In this document: positions 26,049 through 33,069 of the stretch, one piece after another
How the letters are laid out: each line of letters opens with the position of its first letter
Position numbering within the stretch: the first letter of the stretch is position 1
Source of the DNA: Actinomycetes bacterium
Lineage (GTDB): Bacteria > Actinomycetota > Acidimicrobiia > Acidimicrobiales > JAJYXR01
DNA length: 35,480 bases
Reading direction: 5' to 3'
Assembly (NCBI GenBank): GCA_021801795.1
Contig: JAJYXR010000019.1
Span: 1 to 35,480, forward strand
Program-made: the position numbers and the translations under genes
Notes under the pieces: model-generated
What the model was told of the DNA's origin: nothing
Database searches by the model: none
What the model saw: only the letters and a program-made list of their open reading frames with translations

Positions 26049-26102
26049 AACCTAACTCCGCTCGGACAGACGCCTCCGAAATCGCCTTGGCTGCACCCGC
26101 CT

Positions 26103-26312
26103 TCAGACCTCACCCGAGATCCGCCTGTTTATCCTGGCGATCTCCTCGACGAAGCGCCTACGCACCGGGTGCTCCATGTCCAGGATCTCCTCCAGCGACC
26201 AGTGGAAGTGGTAGGCCACGTAGCCGATCTCCTCGTAGAGGCGATCTGCTCCGTAGGTCAGGATTCCCCCAGGCGACCACCGGTCAGATCGACCGCGAAG
26301 TGCTCCTTGCAT
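26103..26312 (-). CDS. Small DUF6760-like CIS protein
   Basis: A 69-residue protein with the pattern LTYGADRLYEEIGYVAYHFHWSLEEILDMEHPVRRRFVEEI, split across residues about 18-60, which I recognise as the DUF6760 family found in CIS loci; by size and place it may match Afp6/Pvc6. It is helical, charged and lacks a signal. The ATG at 26312 makes a 55-bp overlap with the upstream gene; no better in-frame start with a ribosome site is visible, although the conserved part begins only near residue 17. Its function is unknown; a chaperone or baseplate accessory is a guess. Confidence 0.82.
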   Translation of the reverse strand: MQGALRGRSDRWSPGGILTYGADRLYEEIGYVAYHFHWSLEEILDMEHPVRRRFVEEIARINRRISGEV

Positions 26313-26815
26313 GCCGGACAGGTAACCGTGGCCCGGGTATGGCCTTCAGAGTTGATCCGCCGGTAGAGATCCTGGAGGAATGCCAGATCCGAGGCGAACA
26401 TGTTCTCCACGACCCGGGCGTTCACGTCCTCGTCAGCCAGAGTTCCGAGCCTGGTTATCACCCTGGCCAGTAGAACTACCGAGAGGTACTGGGGGTTCTC
26501 CCTGACCCGATCGTCGTGCAGGGGAAGCAGCTCGTCACGGGCGGTGGCGAGCCTCATGGTCCCCTGTCGGTGAACCTCCCCGGAGCCGTCCACGAAACCC
26601 TTTGGCAGCACGAAGTCGAACTCGGTCTGCAGCTTGCCTGCCGGTGCTGACGCTGGTGGTGCTGACGCTGGTGGTGCCGTAGCGGCCGCGGCCTGCGTAG
26701 CGGACACCTCGGCTCCTTCCTCTTCCTCTGTCGGTTCCTCTGCTTGCTCCTCGCCGGCTCGCTCGTCGCCTTCCTCGGCCCCAGCAGATCCGGCGCCTGG
26801 GACGACCCTGCGCAT
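26258..26815 (-). CDS. gp26-like/T4_baseplate-type CIS protein
   Basis: A 185-residue protein whose ATG (26815) shares one base with the tube 1 stop (TGATG). The first about 70 residues are acidic and Ala/Pro-rich with a 15-bp repeat (APPAS x2). The folded part runs from FDFVLPKGFVDGSG through RQGTMRLATARDEL, the helical VVLLARVITRLGTL, and DLAFLQDLYRRIN to a CPAC pair near the C-terminus (VTCPACKEHFAVDL). This resembles the T4 gp26/gp51-type baseplate or tail-assembly family, which in CIS loci follows the tube gene. The single CxxC would need a partner to bind zinc. The longer frame upstream of 26815 overlaps tube 1 and is not real. Confidence 0.78.
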   Translation of the reverse strand: MRRVVPGAGSAGAEEGDERAGEEQAEEPTEEEEGAEVSATQAAAATAPPASAPPASAPAGKLQTEFDFVLPKGFVDGSGEVHRQGTMRLATARDELLPLHDDRVRENPQYLSVVLLARVITRLGTLADEDVNARVVENMFASDLAFLQDLYRRINSEGHTRATVTCPACKEHFAVDLTGGRLGES

Positions 26816-27258
26816 CAGCCGGGCTCGAGACCCTCGTGAGATATGGTGAGCTTCTCGGTGAGAATGGTCGTGTCGCCGGCCTTCATGGTCCCGTACTCGA
26901 TGCTCTTCGGCCAGCCGTTTATGAACTTGAAGGCCTGGACGGTGTTGCCCATGTAGTCGTAGATGTAGACCTGGCCGTTCTTCCTGGCGGTGACCATGTT
27001 CCCCTCGAATACGTTCGAGATCCACTGCGCCCACCCCTTGTCGGAGGTGATACCCCTGGTGAGGCTGATCTCGCCCGCCTTCTTCCTACCGGGCAGCTTC
27101 TTGTTTATGTACTTGCCATCGAAGGTGTTGTGCTTCAGCTCGATGACATCGGCCTCGAGCTTCAGCCCGGTGACCTCCTGGATCTCCTTGATCGTGATGC
27201 CGTCGACATCGAGGCCGAACGACCAACCTACGGTGGTATCCCATTCCGGCAGAGCCAT
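26815..27258 (-). CDS. Inner tube protein 1 (gp19-like, major tube)
   Basis: A 147-residue protein of the T4 gp19 tail tube family, with GWSFGLDVDGITIKEIQEVT, the KLPGRKKAGEISLTRG strand pair and the C-terminal TTILTEKLTISHEGLEPG. It should polymerise into the rigid inner tube, equivalent to Afp1/Pvc1, and its place directly after the sheath gene is typical. The ATG is preceded by GGGAGGTAG, a strong ribosome site expected of a highly expressed structural gene. Confidence 0.95.
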   Translation of the reverse strand: MALPEWDTTVGWSFGLDVDGITIKEIQEVTGLKLEADVIELKHNTFDGKYINKKLPGRKKAGEISLTRGITSDKGWAQWISNVFEGNMVTARKNGQVYIYDYMGNTVQAFKFINGWPKSIEYGTMKAGDTTILTEKLTISHEGLEPG

Positions 27259-27329
27259 GGTGCTCCACTACCTCCCTTGCTTTCAGGTTCCTTGACCGCT
27301 CACTAGAACTACAGGTAGGTCCAGCCCCG

Positions 27330-28874
27330 CTACTCCGAGACCAGGCTGACTCCGCCAGAGAACTGCGAGAGACGGAAGATGACGAACTCGGCGGGTTTCA
27401 CAGGCGCAACCCCGATGTCGCAGACGACCTGGCCGGCGTCGATCCCCTCTGCCGGGTTGTTCTCGTCGTCGCACTTCACGTAGTAGGCATCTCCGGGGGT
27501 GGCCCCGAAGAGCGCCCCCTTGCGCCATTCGTTCACCAGGAAGGCCGAGATGGATCGCCTGATCTTCGCCCAGAGCGCAGGGTCGTTCGGCTCGAAGACC
27601 ACCCAGTCGGTGCCGTTCAGGATGGACTTCTCGAGGTAGTTGAAGAAGCGCCTGATGTTCAGGTAACGCCAGGCCGGGTCGGACGAGAGCAGCCGAGCTC
27701 CCCACACCCTGATGCCCCTGCCTGGGAAGGCACGGATGCAGTTGATCCCTTCGGGGTTCAGTAGGTCGTGCTCGGCCTTCGTGATGTTCACCTCGAGGCT
27801 CACCGCGCCGCGGATCACCTCGTTCGCAGGGGCCTTGTGGACGCCTCTGGTGTCGTCGTTACGACCCCAGATCCCTGCCATGTGCCCGCTGGGGGGTACG
27901 AAGATGTTCTTACCCGACAGCGGATCCAGAACCTTGATCCAGGGCCAGTAGAGAGCTGCGTACTTCGAGTCGTACCCGGCCTTCTCTACCCTCCACTCCT
28001 TTATCTGCTGAGCATTCAGGCCTGGTGGCGGGTCCAGTATGGCCACCCGGTCCCCCATCAGCTCGCAGTGGGAGATCATCGCGAGCTGGACCGACTGGAG
28101 GGTCTCCAGGTCGATGAGCCCACGCTGGTATGCCGACATGAGGTCCGGCGCCAGCACCATCGTCACCTCGTCTATGGCCTCCAGGCCACCGATGCCGCTG
28201 CGGTGGGCAGGGTCACCCACGATGTCCTCGGCGCCCACGCTGGTGGGAACGAGGGCCGCAGAGCTGCCCGACAGGCTTACGACACCGCGCGCGACACTGT
28301 CGACAGGATCCTTCAGGAGCTCCTCGAGCTGGACCAGCTTGGACTTGGCGTTCACGACGGTGACCACGTTCTGCTTGCCTGGCTTCGAGGTCACGCCCTC
28401 GAACTTCTCGGCCACGTCGTTACCGCGCTTTACCAGGAGATCGAAGGTATCGTCGGCACCTCCCTTGGCCGCGTCCGCCACCTCGACGCTTATATCACCA
28501 GCGCCCTCCGACTGAGCCGCTGGGAGCATCTTCACCCGGTAGGCGCCAACAGAGGGGTCGCTACCGCTGGCAAGCTGTGCAACGCCTTCTCCGGAGCCAT
28601 TTGACGACCCGTTACCACCGACGCGCACCACATAGCATGCTCCACCTCCGTTCTGGAAGTAGCCGTAAACGGCGTGGGAAAGGTAGGCCCCTTCCACGAA
28701 CTCCCCGAAGGTCTGGGTGTACTGGCTCCAGTTCGTTACCAGGGTAGGCGTATTGAACGGGCCGGATGCCGCGAAGCCTACGAAGGCTGCCACCGCAGTT
28801 CCGACGCCCTCTATGGGACGTGAGCCAGCCTCGGTTTCCTCGACGTAGACACCTGGCGATAAGTACGTGGGCAT
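27330..28874 (-). CDS. Contractile tail sheath protein
   Basis: A 514-residue sheath subunit. The N-terminus MPTYLSPGVYVEETEAGSRP and the C-terminal half (PAWRYLNIRRFFNYLEKSIL, LWAKIRRSISAFLVNEWRKG, VRFQLSQF-like end FVIFRLSQFSGG) are hallmarks of the family. In this class the sheath contracts and drives the tube through the target membrane. The ATG at 28874 has GGAAGGGGAG just upstream; the frame is open for 39 codons more, but these lack sheath-like sequence. One sheath gene only, whereas Afp has three and PVC has three; a single sheath is common in simpler CIS. Confidence 0.96.
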   Translation of the reverse strand: MPTYLSPGVYVEETEAGSRPIEGVGTAVAAFVGFAASGPFNTPTLVTNWSQYTQTFGEFVEGAYLSHAVYGYFQNGGGACYVVRVGGNGSSNGSGEGVAQLASGSDPSVGAYRVKMLPAAQSEGAGDISVEVADAAKGGADDTFDLLVKRGNDVAEKFEGVTSKPGKQNVVTVVNAKSKLVQLEELLKDPVDSVARGVVSLSGSSAALVPTSVGAEDIVGDPAHRSGIGGLEAIDEVTMVLAPDLMSAYQRGLIDLETLQSVQLAMISHCELMGDRVAILDPPPGLNAQQIKEWRVEKAGYDSKYAALYWPWIKVLDPLSGKNIFVPPSGHMAGIWGRNDDTRGVHKAPANEVIRGAVSLEVNITKAEHDLLNPEGINCIRAFPGRGIRVWGARLLSSDPAWRYLNIRRFFNYLEKSILNGTDWVVFEPNDPALWAKIRRSISAFLVNEWRKGALFGATPGDAYYVKCDDENNPAEGIDAGQVVCDIGVAPVKPAEFVIFRLSQFSGGVSLVSE

Positions 28875-28968
28875 GAATTGCTCCCCTTCCCGTGGGTCAC
28901 GTGGCGCAGCTACCCCGGCACGTCCGGAGCAGATGCACGGTCGGCTTCCAGATACTGATTCTTCCCGC

Positions 28969-28989
28969 GCCTTTCGCAAGCAGAAAGGC
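28969..28989 (-). promoter_or_regulatory. Perfect hairpin in the gap before the sheath gene
   Basis: GCCTTTC and GAAAGGC pair perfectly (7 bp) around a 7-base loop. It sits in the 180-bp gap between the DUF4157 gene (stop at 29055) and the sheath start (28874), the longest gap of the main operon. No T-tract follows on the minus strand, so it may be an RNA processing or stability element that separates the abundant sheath/tube message from the upstream genes, or a weak terminator. Confidence 0.45.
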
Positions 28990-29054
28990 ACTCGGCCCGG
29001 ACCGGAGGGAAGTAGTGCTTGCCCTATGGTGCAGGGCGCTGCCAGGAGCGGTGC

Positions 29055-29864
29055 TCAGGGAGCCTCAGCCGGCTCCTCTTCCTCGGCGCCCTCACGCTGG
29101 ATGGAGAGCTTCTGGACCTCCTCTTCCTCGGCGCCCTCACGCTGGATGGAGAGCTTCTGGACCTCCTCTTCCTCGGCGCCCTCACGCTGGATGGAGAGCT
29201 TCTGGACCTCCTCTTCCTCGGCGCCCTCACGCTGGATGCTTGAACCCCCCGCCTGGGAGGACGCGATCCGCTGCACGCCGGCGGACGAGCCACCGGTCAC
29301 GGCATCGGCCGTGCGCTCGGCTTCCTGCTCGAAGCGATCGGAGGGATCGGAGAGCTTTATGCCTCCAGGACTCGGCGTACCGTCGACCGGCCCGCTTCGC
29401 TGCTGGACCACGTGGGTCAGCTCGTGTGCGAGGGTGCGCTGGGCGGTGGGGCTACCCATGTCGACACCAGAGCCGAGGACGACGTTATTACCAGTGGTGT
29501 AAGCGTGCGCGCCTACCTCGGCCGCAGAGCGGGCAGCCTCGGAGCCGGTGTGCAGCTTCACGTCCCCGAAGTCCGCACCGAGGGCCGTCTCCATCTTAGA
29601 GCGCAGCGATGACTCGAGGGGCTGACCGCCCCCACTGCCTATGACGTCGTGGACAGAGGAACGCTCCTCCTCCATGACGCTGGAGACGCCTGAGTTCCCC
29701 ACCGCTCTCTGCAGAGCCAGCACGTCCGAGGGACGCATGCGCCCGGCTGCCTGCCTCTGGAGAGCGCTCGGCAGGTCCTTGGCTGGACCCTGCTCGACGG
29801 GCGAGCGCTTCGGGGCGGGGTGCTGCCCCGGTAGTAGCTCCTGTTCGGCGACGAGATCGGCCAT
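29055..29864 (-). CDS. DUF4157 (eCIS core domain) protein with HELTH motif
   Basis: A 269-residue protein with the DUF4157 domain that marks eCIS-linked genes. Residues 34-60 carry two QR motifs, the second being LQRAVGNSGV (51-60). Residues about 80-158 are the DUF4157 domain: METALGADFGDVKLHTGSEA, the AYTTGNNVVLG strand, and AHELTHVVQQ with the metal-binding HELTH at 147-151, as in zinc metallopeptidases. The rest is a tail of almost identical 15-residue repeats (SIQREGAEEEEVQKL, four copies, the last changed). The domain is often called a putative metallopeptidase; a link to cargo loading or toxins has been suggested, and either is possible here. It follows the AAA+ gene by 64 bp. The ribosome site is AAAGGGGAG. 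Confidence 0.9.
   Translation of the reverse strand: MADLVAEQELLPGQHPAPKRSPVEQGPAKDLPSALQRQAAGRMRPSDVLALQRAVGNSGVSSVMEEERSSVHDVIGSGGGQPLESSLRSKMETALGADFGDVKLHTGSEAARSAAEVGAHAYTTGNNVVLGSGVDMGSPTAQRTLAHELTHVVQQRSGPVDGTPSPGGIKLSDPSDRFEQEAERTADAVTGGSSAGVQRIASSQAGGSSIQREGAEEEEVQKLSIQREGAEEEEVQKLSIQREGAEEEEVQKLSIQREGAEEEEPAEAP
29073..29238. repeat. 45-bp in-frame tandem array at the C-terminus of the DUF4157 protein
   Basis: Three identical 45-bp units (29073-29117, 29118-29162, 29163-29207) and a partial fourth to 29238 encode the acidic repeat SIQREGAEEEEVQKL. The array ends 15 bp before the stop codon. Identity at DNA level implies recent expansion. Confidence 0.95.
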
Positions 29865-29928
29865 CAGATCTCCCCTTTCTCACTCGTGGCCCTACAGGCC
29901 GCTGGGGCCGGCAGTGCTGTTGACGACA

Positions 29929-32286
29929 TTAGCTCGCGGCCCGGCGCTGTCCTCTCCCGCCTCTAGGCCCCGGGGCTTCTTCAGGTGCCGGATCGTCCCC
30001 GCCTAGCTCGGAGGCCAGCCGGTAGTAAGGACCGAACTCTGCCTCCAGGCACAGGCGTCCGAGCTTCCGGTACTCGCGCTGGGTCGCTATCACCAGATCC
30101 GCCATGGTCACCGGACCGCCCCGCTCTGCCGCGAAGTAGGCGGCGGTGAGGGTTATGTTCCGGATGGCGCCACCGGCCAGCTTGAAAGAGCGGGCCATGA
30201 AGGCGAGGTCTATATCCTCGTGGCGTGGCAGGCCGGGAGGGAGGCAGACTTCCCAGAGGGCCAGTCGCTCCTCCTCCTCGGGGACCGGGAAGTCGACCAC
30301 CGCGTCGAGCCTGCGTGTAAAGGCCTCGTCGACGTTCGCACGCAGGTTCGTGGCGAGGATGGCCAGTCCGTCGAAGGACTCGATCCGCTGCAGCAGGTAG
30401 GCCACCTCGATGTTCGCGTAGCGGTCATGGGCGTCGCTCACCTCGGAGCGCTTTCCGAAGAGTGCATCGGCCTCGTCGAAGAGCAGAACACCATTTATAC
30501 CGTCAGCCTGGGCGAATATACGCTCCAGGTTCTTCTCCGTCTCGCCTATGTACTTGTCGACCACCGTGGCGAGGTTCACCGTGTAGAGCTCGATGCCGAG
30601 ATCGCCGGCGATCACCTCGGCAGACATGGTCTTGCCTGTACCAGACTCACCGGCGAACAGCGCCACCACGCCCCTGCCACGCCCGCCCCCTCGGCGCATG
30701 CCCCAGCCGTCGATGACGGCATGCCTGTGCCTGGCCCGGCTGGAGAGCTCACGCAGCTGGCCCACCACGCTTCTCGGCAGGACCAGGTCCTCCCAGCCGA
30801 CCTCGGGGACTATGCGACGAGCCAGGTGTTCGAGGCCAGCCGCGTTCTGGGACCTGGCACCCGCCTGGACATCCTCTGGGCTCACCTGTCTGCCTGCGGC
30901 AAGCGAATGAGCTCGTGCGCTCTCGATGGCCCGGAGCAGCTGCTCGGGAGACAGGCGGAACTGGCCGAGCAGGTGCGCTGGATCCAGGGCCCCAGCGTCA
31001 CCCACCGCCTCGAGCCCCGCCTCGAGTAGCTGATCACGGAGGTCTTCGGGCATCTCCGGCGAGTCCATGAGGTAGGGAACTCGCCGCGACCAGCTCGGAT
31101 CCCATGGCATCTTCCCGAACAGCACCACGGGACACGGCTGCTCGGCGAAGGCCCTGACCGCCTGGTGGCCTGCCTTCTCGATTGCCTCGATAGGACCCGC
31201 CAGGAGACCCTTGCCCGAGAGGCGTGCCTCCCTGGAAGCAAGGGCCGCTATCTCGACAGGATCAGCCGAGGGGTCGAGCCTTTCGAAGGTTATCGACAGC
31301 GTCCCGATGCCCGACCGGGAGAAGGCTGCGGCCACTGCGGACCTGGTGGCAGAACCTGAGCGGTCGCGCAGGTACACGAGCTCGGCACCAGTTTCCAGCG
31401 CTGCCGCCAGCTCCGCCACCCCGGGTAGGTCCAACGCTATGGCAGGCTCTTCGAGCATCGCGACCGCAGGGTCGCTACGAGTGTCGCCGAGGAGATGAGC
31501 GGCCACACGGTCGGGCACCCGAAGTGACCTGGTGAGGAACGGGCGGTCGGTATCCTCGATGAGAAGGAGGCCGCCGGAGAGCAGCGGGGCTTCTCCTAGG
31601 AGCCTCCCGCGACCGTAGGCGTCGAGGGCGCTGGCACCCGAGAGCTCCAGGGCCAGCCCGACCGTTGCTCGCCTCCTCGTCACGTCGTCGTTCAGGTACC
31701 CGTAGAGGCGTTCGTAGCGGCTGTCGATGTCCGGTGCCAGAGCAGCCACCAGTAGGGAAACGTCAAGCGGGTGGAGGCCGAATGACCCCGCCATTGCGAA
31801 CAGCCGGCTCCGCAGTGGGCCAGCACATTCCTCGTCATCGACCTTGTGGGTCGCTGCATCCAGTTCCACCAGGATCTCGTCGTGCTCTGGCAACGGGCGT
31901 GACCCGGTGAGAAGCCGGTCCACGTCCTCGTCGCTTACGTAGAGTCCTCGGAACTGGTCATCCGGGAACGCGTCCAGCTCGCGACGGCTGGCCACGAGAT
32001 GGTGAACCCTGGCCTCCAGCAGTGACAGCCGCCTGGCGAGGTAGACGTCGAAACCGGTGCCGTTGGCCTCCGCTGCGGGTGGCGTCACCTTGGCAGACGA
32101 TCCCCGCATGTCCCGACCGGCGCCATCCTCGGTAACGACCGCGGCGTCCCCAACGGAGCCTACGGTGCTTCGCGCGGCGCGGGACCCGGCCGGAGCCTTC
32201 CCGGAGGTCCTCGAGGGAGTGGCCTTGGGTGCCGCCCTGCCAGACCGACCAGAACCCGGTGGGCTCGCCTTTGGCACAGGACTCAC
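29929..32286 (-). CDS. CIS AAA+ ATPase (Afp15/Pvc15-like)
   Basis: A 785-residue ATPase. Residues 1-75 are a basic, Ser/Pro-rich and probably disordered tail. Residues about 85-500 hold the helical N-terminal region and a degenerate first ATPase-like domain. Residues about 515-770 form the AAA+ domain: Walker A FAGESGTGKT (about 543-552), Walker B LLFDEAD (about 601-607), sensor 1 ILATN and an arginine-finger region FTRRLDAVVDFP. In Afp and PVC this ATPase is needed for particle assembly or cargo loading but is not part of the finished particle. The GTG start overlaps the DUF4255 stop (GTGA at 32283-32286). Confidence 0.94.
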   Translation of the reverse strand: MSPVPKASPPGSGRSGRAAPKATPSRTSGKAPAGSRAARSTVGSVGDAAVVTEDGAGRDMRGSSAKVTPPAAEANGTGFDVYLARRLSLLEARVHHLVASRRELDAFPDDQFRGLYVSDEDVDRLLTGSRPLPEHDEILVELDAATHKVDDEECAGPLRSRLFAMAGSFGLHPLDVSLLVAALAPDIDSRYERLYGYLNDDVTRRRATVGLALELSGASALDAYGRGRLLGEAPLLSGGLLLIEDTDRPFLTRSLRVPDRVAAHLLGDTRSDPAVAMLEEPAIALDLPGVAELAAALETGAELVYLRDRSGSATRSAVAAAFSRSGIGTLSITFERLDPSADPVEIAALASREARLSGKGLLAGPIEAIEKAGHQAVRAFAEQPCPVVLFGKMPWDPSWSRRVPYLMDSPEMPEDLRDQLLEAGLEAVGDAGALDPAHLLGQFRLSPEQLLRAIESARAHSLAAGRQVSPEDVQAGARSQNAAGLEHLARRIVPEVGWEDLVLPRSVVGQLRELSSRARHRHAVIDGWGMRRGGGRGRGVVALFAGESGTGKTMSAEVIAGDLGIELYTVNLATVVDKYIGETEKNLERIFAQADGINGVLLFDEADALFGKRSEVSDAHDRYANIEVAYLLQRIESFDGLAILATNLRANVDEAFTRRLDAVVDFPVPEEEERLALWEVCLPPGLPRHEDIDLAFMARSFKLAGGAIRNITLTAAYFAAERGGPVTMADLVIATQREYRKLGRLCLEAEFGPYYRLASELGGDDPAPEEAPGPRGGRGQRRAAS

Positions 32287-32939
32287 CCGGCAGCCTTCCC
32301 GGAGGCAGCCTGCCCGCCACCCCTGGCTGGCGACGGCCGGCGACCGGAACTCGATTGCTGCTGACCTCCTGCCCCGGCAATGCCGATTACAGGTGGCTCC
32401 GTGGTCGGTGGACCGGCCAGCTCGACCCGCTGGGGATCGATGGGAGCTATTACTACGAGGTCGAGCGAGGGCTTCAGCTCGCCGCCAAGAGCAGACCAGA
32501 CGTCGGATAGCTGGCGGTTCTCAGGAGGTGGCTGCGCGATGGCGACCGGTACCGGCATCCCAGCCTCAGCAAGAGCTGCTGGCAGGAACTCCATAGGGAT
32601 AACGTCCGAGCGTACGAAGCAGGCAAGCAGGTTCGTCAGGAGACGATGCTCGTCCTCGGGACGCTGGGTCCAGGCAGTGAGCAGGTAGGCAAGCTTGAAG
32701 TGACGCAGAGGTGCGTGGCGGGACTCCACCGTACCGTCGTCACGCCGCTGGGCTACCATGCCAACCGAGCGCCTCCTCACATCCTCCCGCACGTCATAGA
32801 GGTAGCAGTCGACGGTGGGTGTGTTCCTGCGAGATGCCCACTCCTTCGTCGGAGCATCGAAGACGACCTCTACCGCGGATCCACCGAGCGCGTCGCGCTC
32901 GATCATGCGCCTCAGCGCCTCGTCGATCTCATGGATCAT
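32283..32939 (-). CDS. DUF4255 cap protein (Afp16/Pvc16-like)
   Basis: A 218-residue protein with the DUF4255/Pvc16 N-terminal pattern: IHEIDEALRRMIERDAL at the start, NTPTVDCYLYDVREDVRRR, and LAYLLTAWTQRPEDEHRLL. In Afp and PVC the equivalent closes the upper end of the tube and sheath and sets their termination. The last about 40 residues are a Gly/Gln/Ser-rich tail. It lies 130 bp after the candidate cargo gene and is translationally coupled to the ATPase. Confidence 0.93.
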   Translation of the reverse strand: MIHEIDEALRRMIERDALGGSAVEVVFDAPTKEWASRRNTPTVDCYLYDVREDVRRRSVGMVAQRRDDGTVESRHAPLRHFKLAYLLTAWTQRPEDEHRLLTNLLACFVRSDVIPMEFLPAALAEAGMPVPVAIAQPPPENRQLSDVWSALGGELKPSLDLVVIAPIDPQRVELAGPPTTEPPVIGIAGAGGQQQSSSGRRPSPARGGGQAASGKAAG

Positions 32940-33018
32940 CGGCTCTGCACCTCGCGGCCAAAGCTCATGGCTGGCACCCTCGCGAACCAGCGTTCCCGAG
33001 GTAGCACGTCCCGTGCTT

Positions 33019-33068
33019 CACCTTTGCAGGGCACAGCAGGGTGCACCTTTGCAGGGCACAGCAGGGTG
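33019..33068. repeat. 25-bp perfect direct repeat just after the candidate cargo gene
   Basis: Two identical 25-bp copies (unit starting cacctttgcagggcacagca) occupy 33019-33043 and 33044-33068 and end one base from the stop codon of the cargo gene (33070-33072, minus strand). CACCTT and AGGGTG at the ends of each unit can form a 6-bp stem with one G-T pair. Confidence 0.95.
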
Positions 33069-33069
33069 C

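Noticed and set aside
26258..27034. Longer version (258 codons) of the gp26-like gene
   Set aside because: The extra 73 N-terminal codons lie entirely inside tube 1 in another frame and are His/Arg-rich; the ATG at 26815 next to the tube stop is the sensible start.
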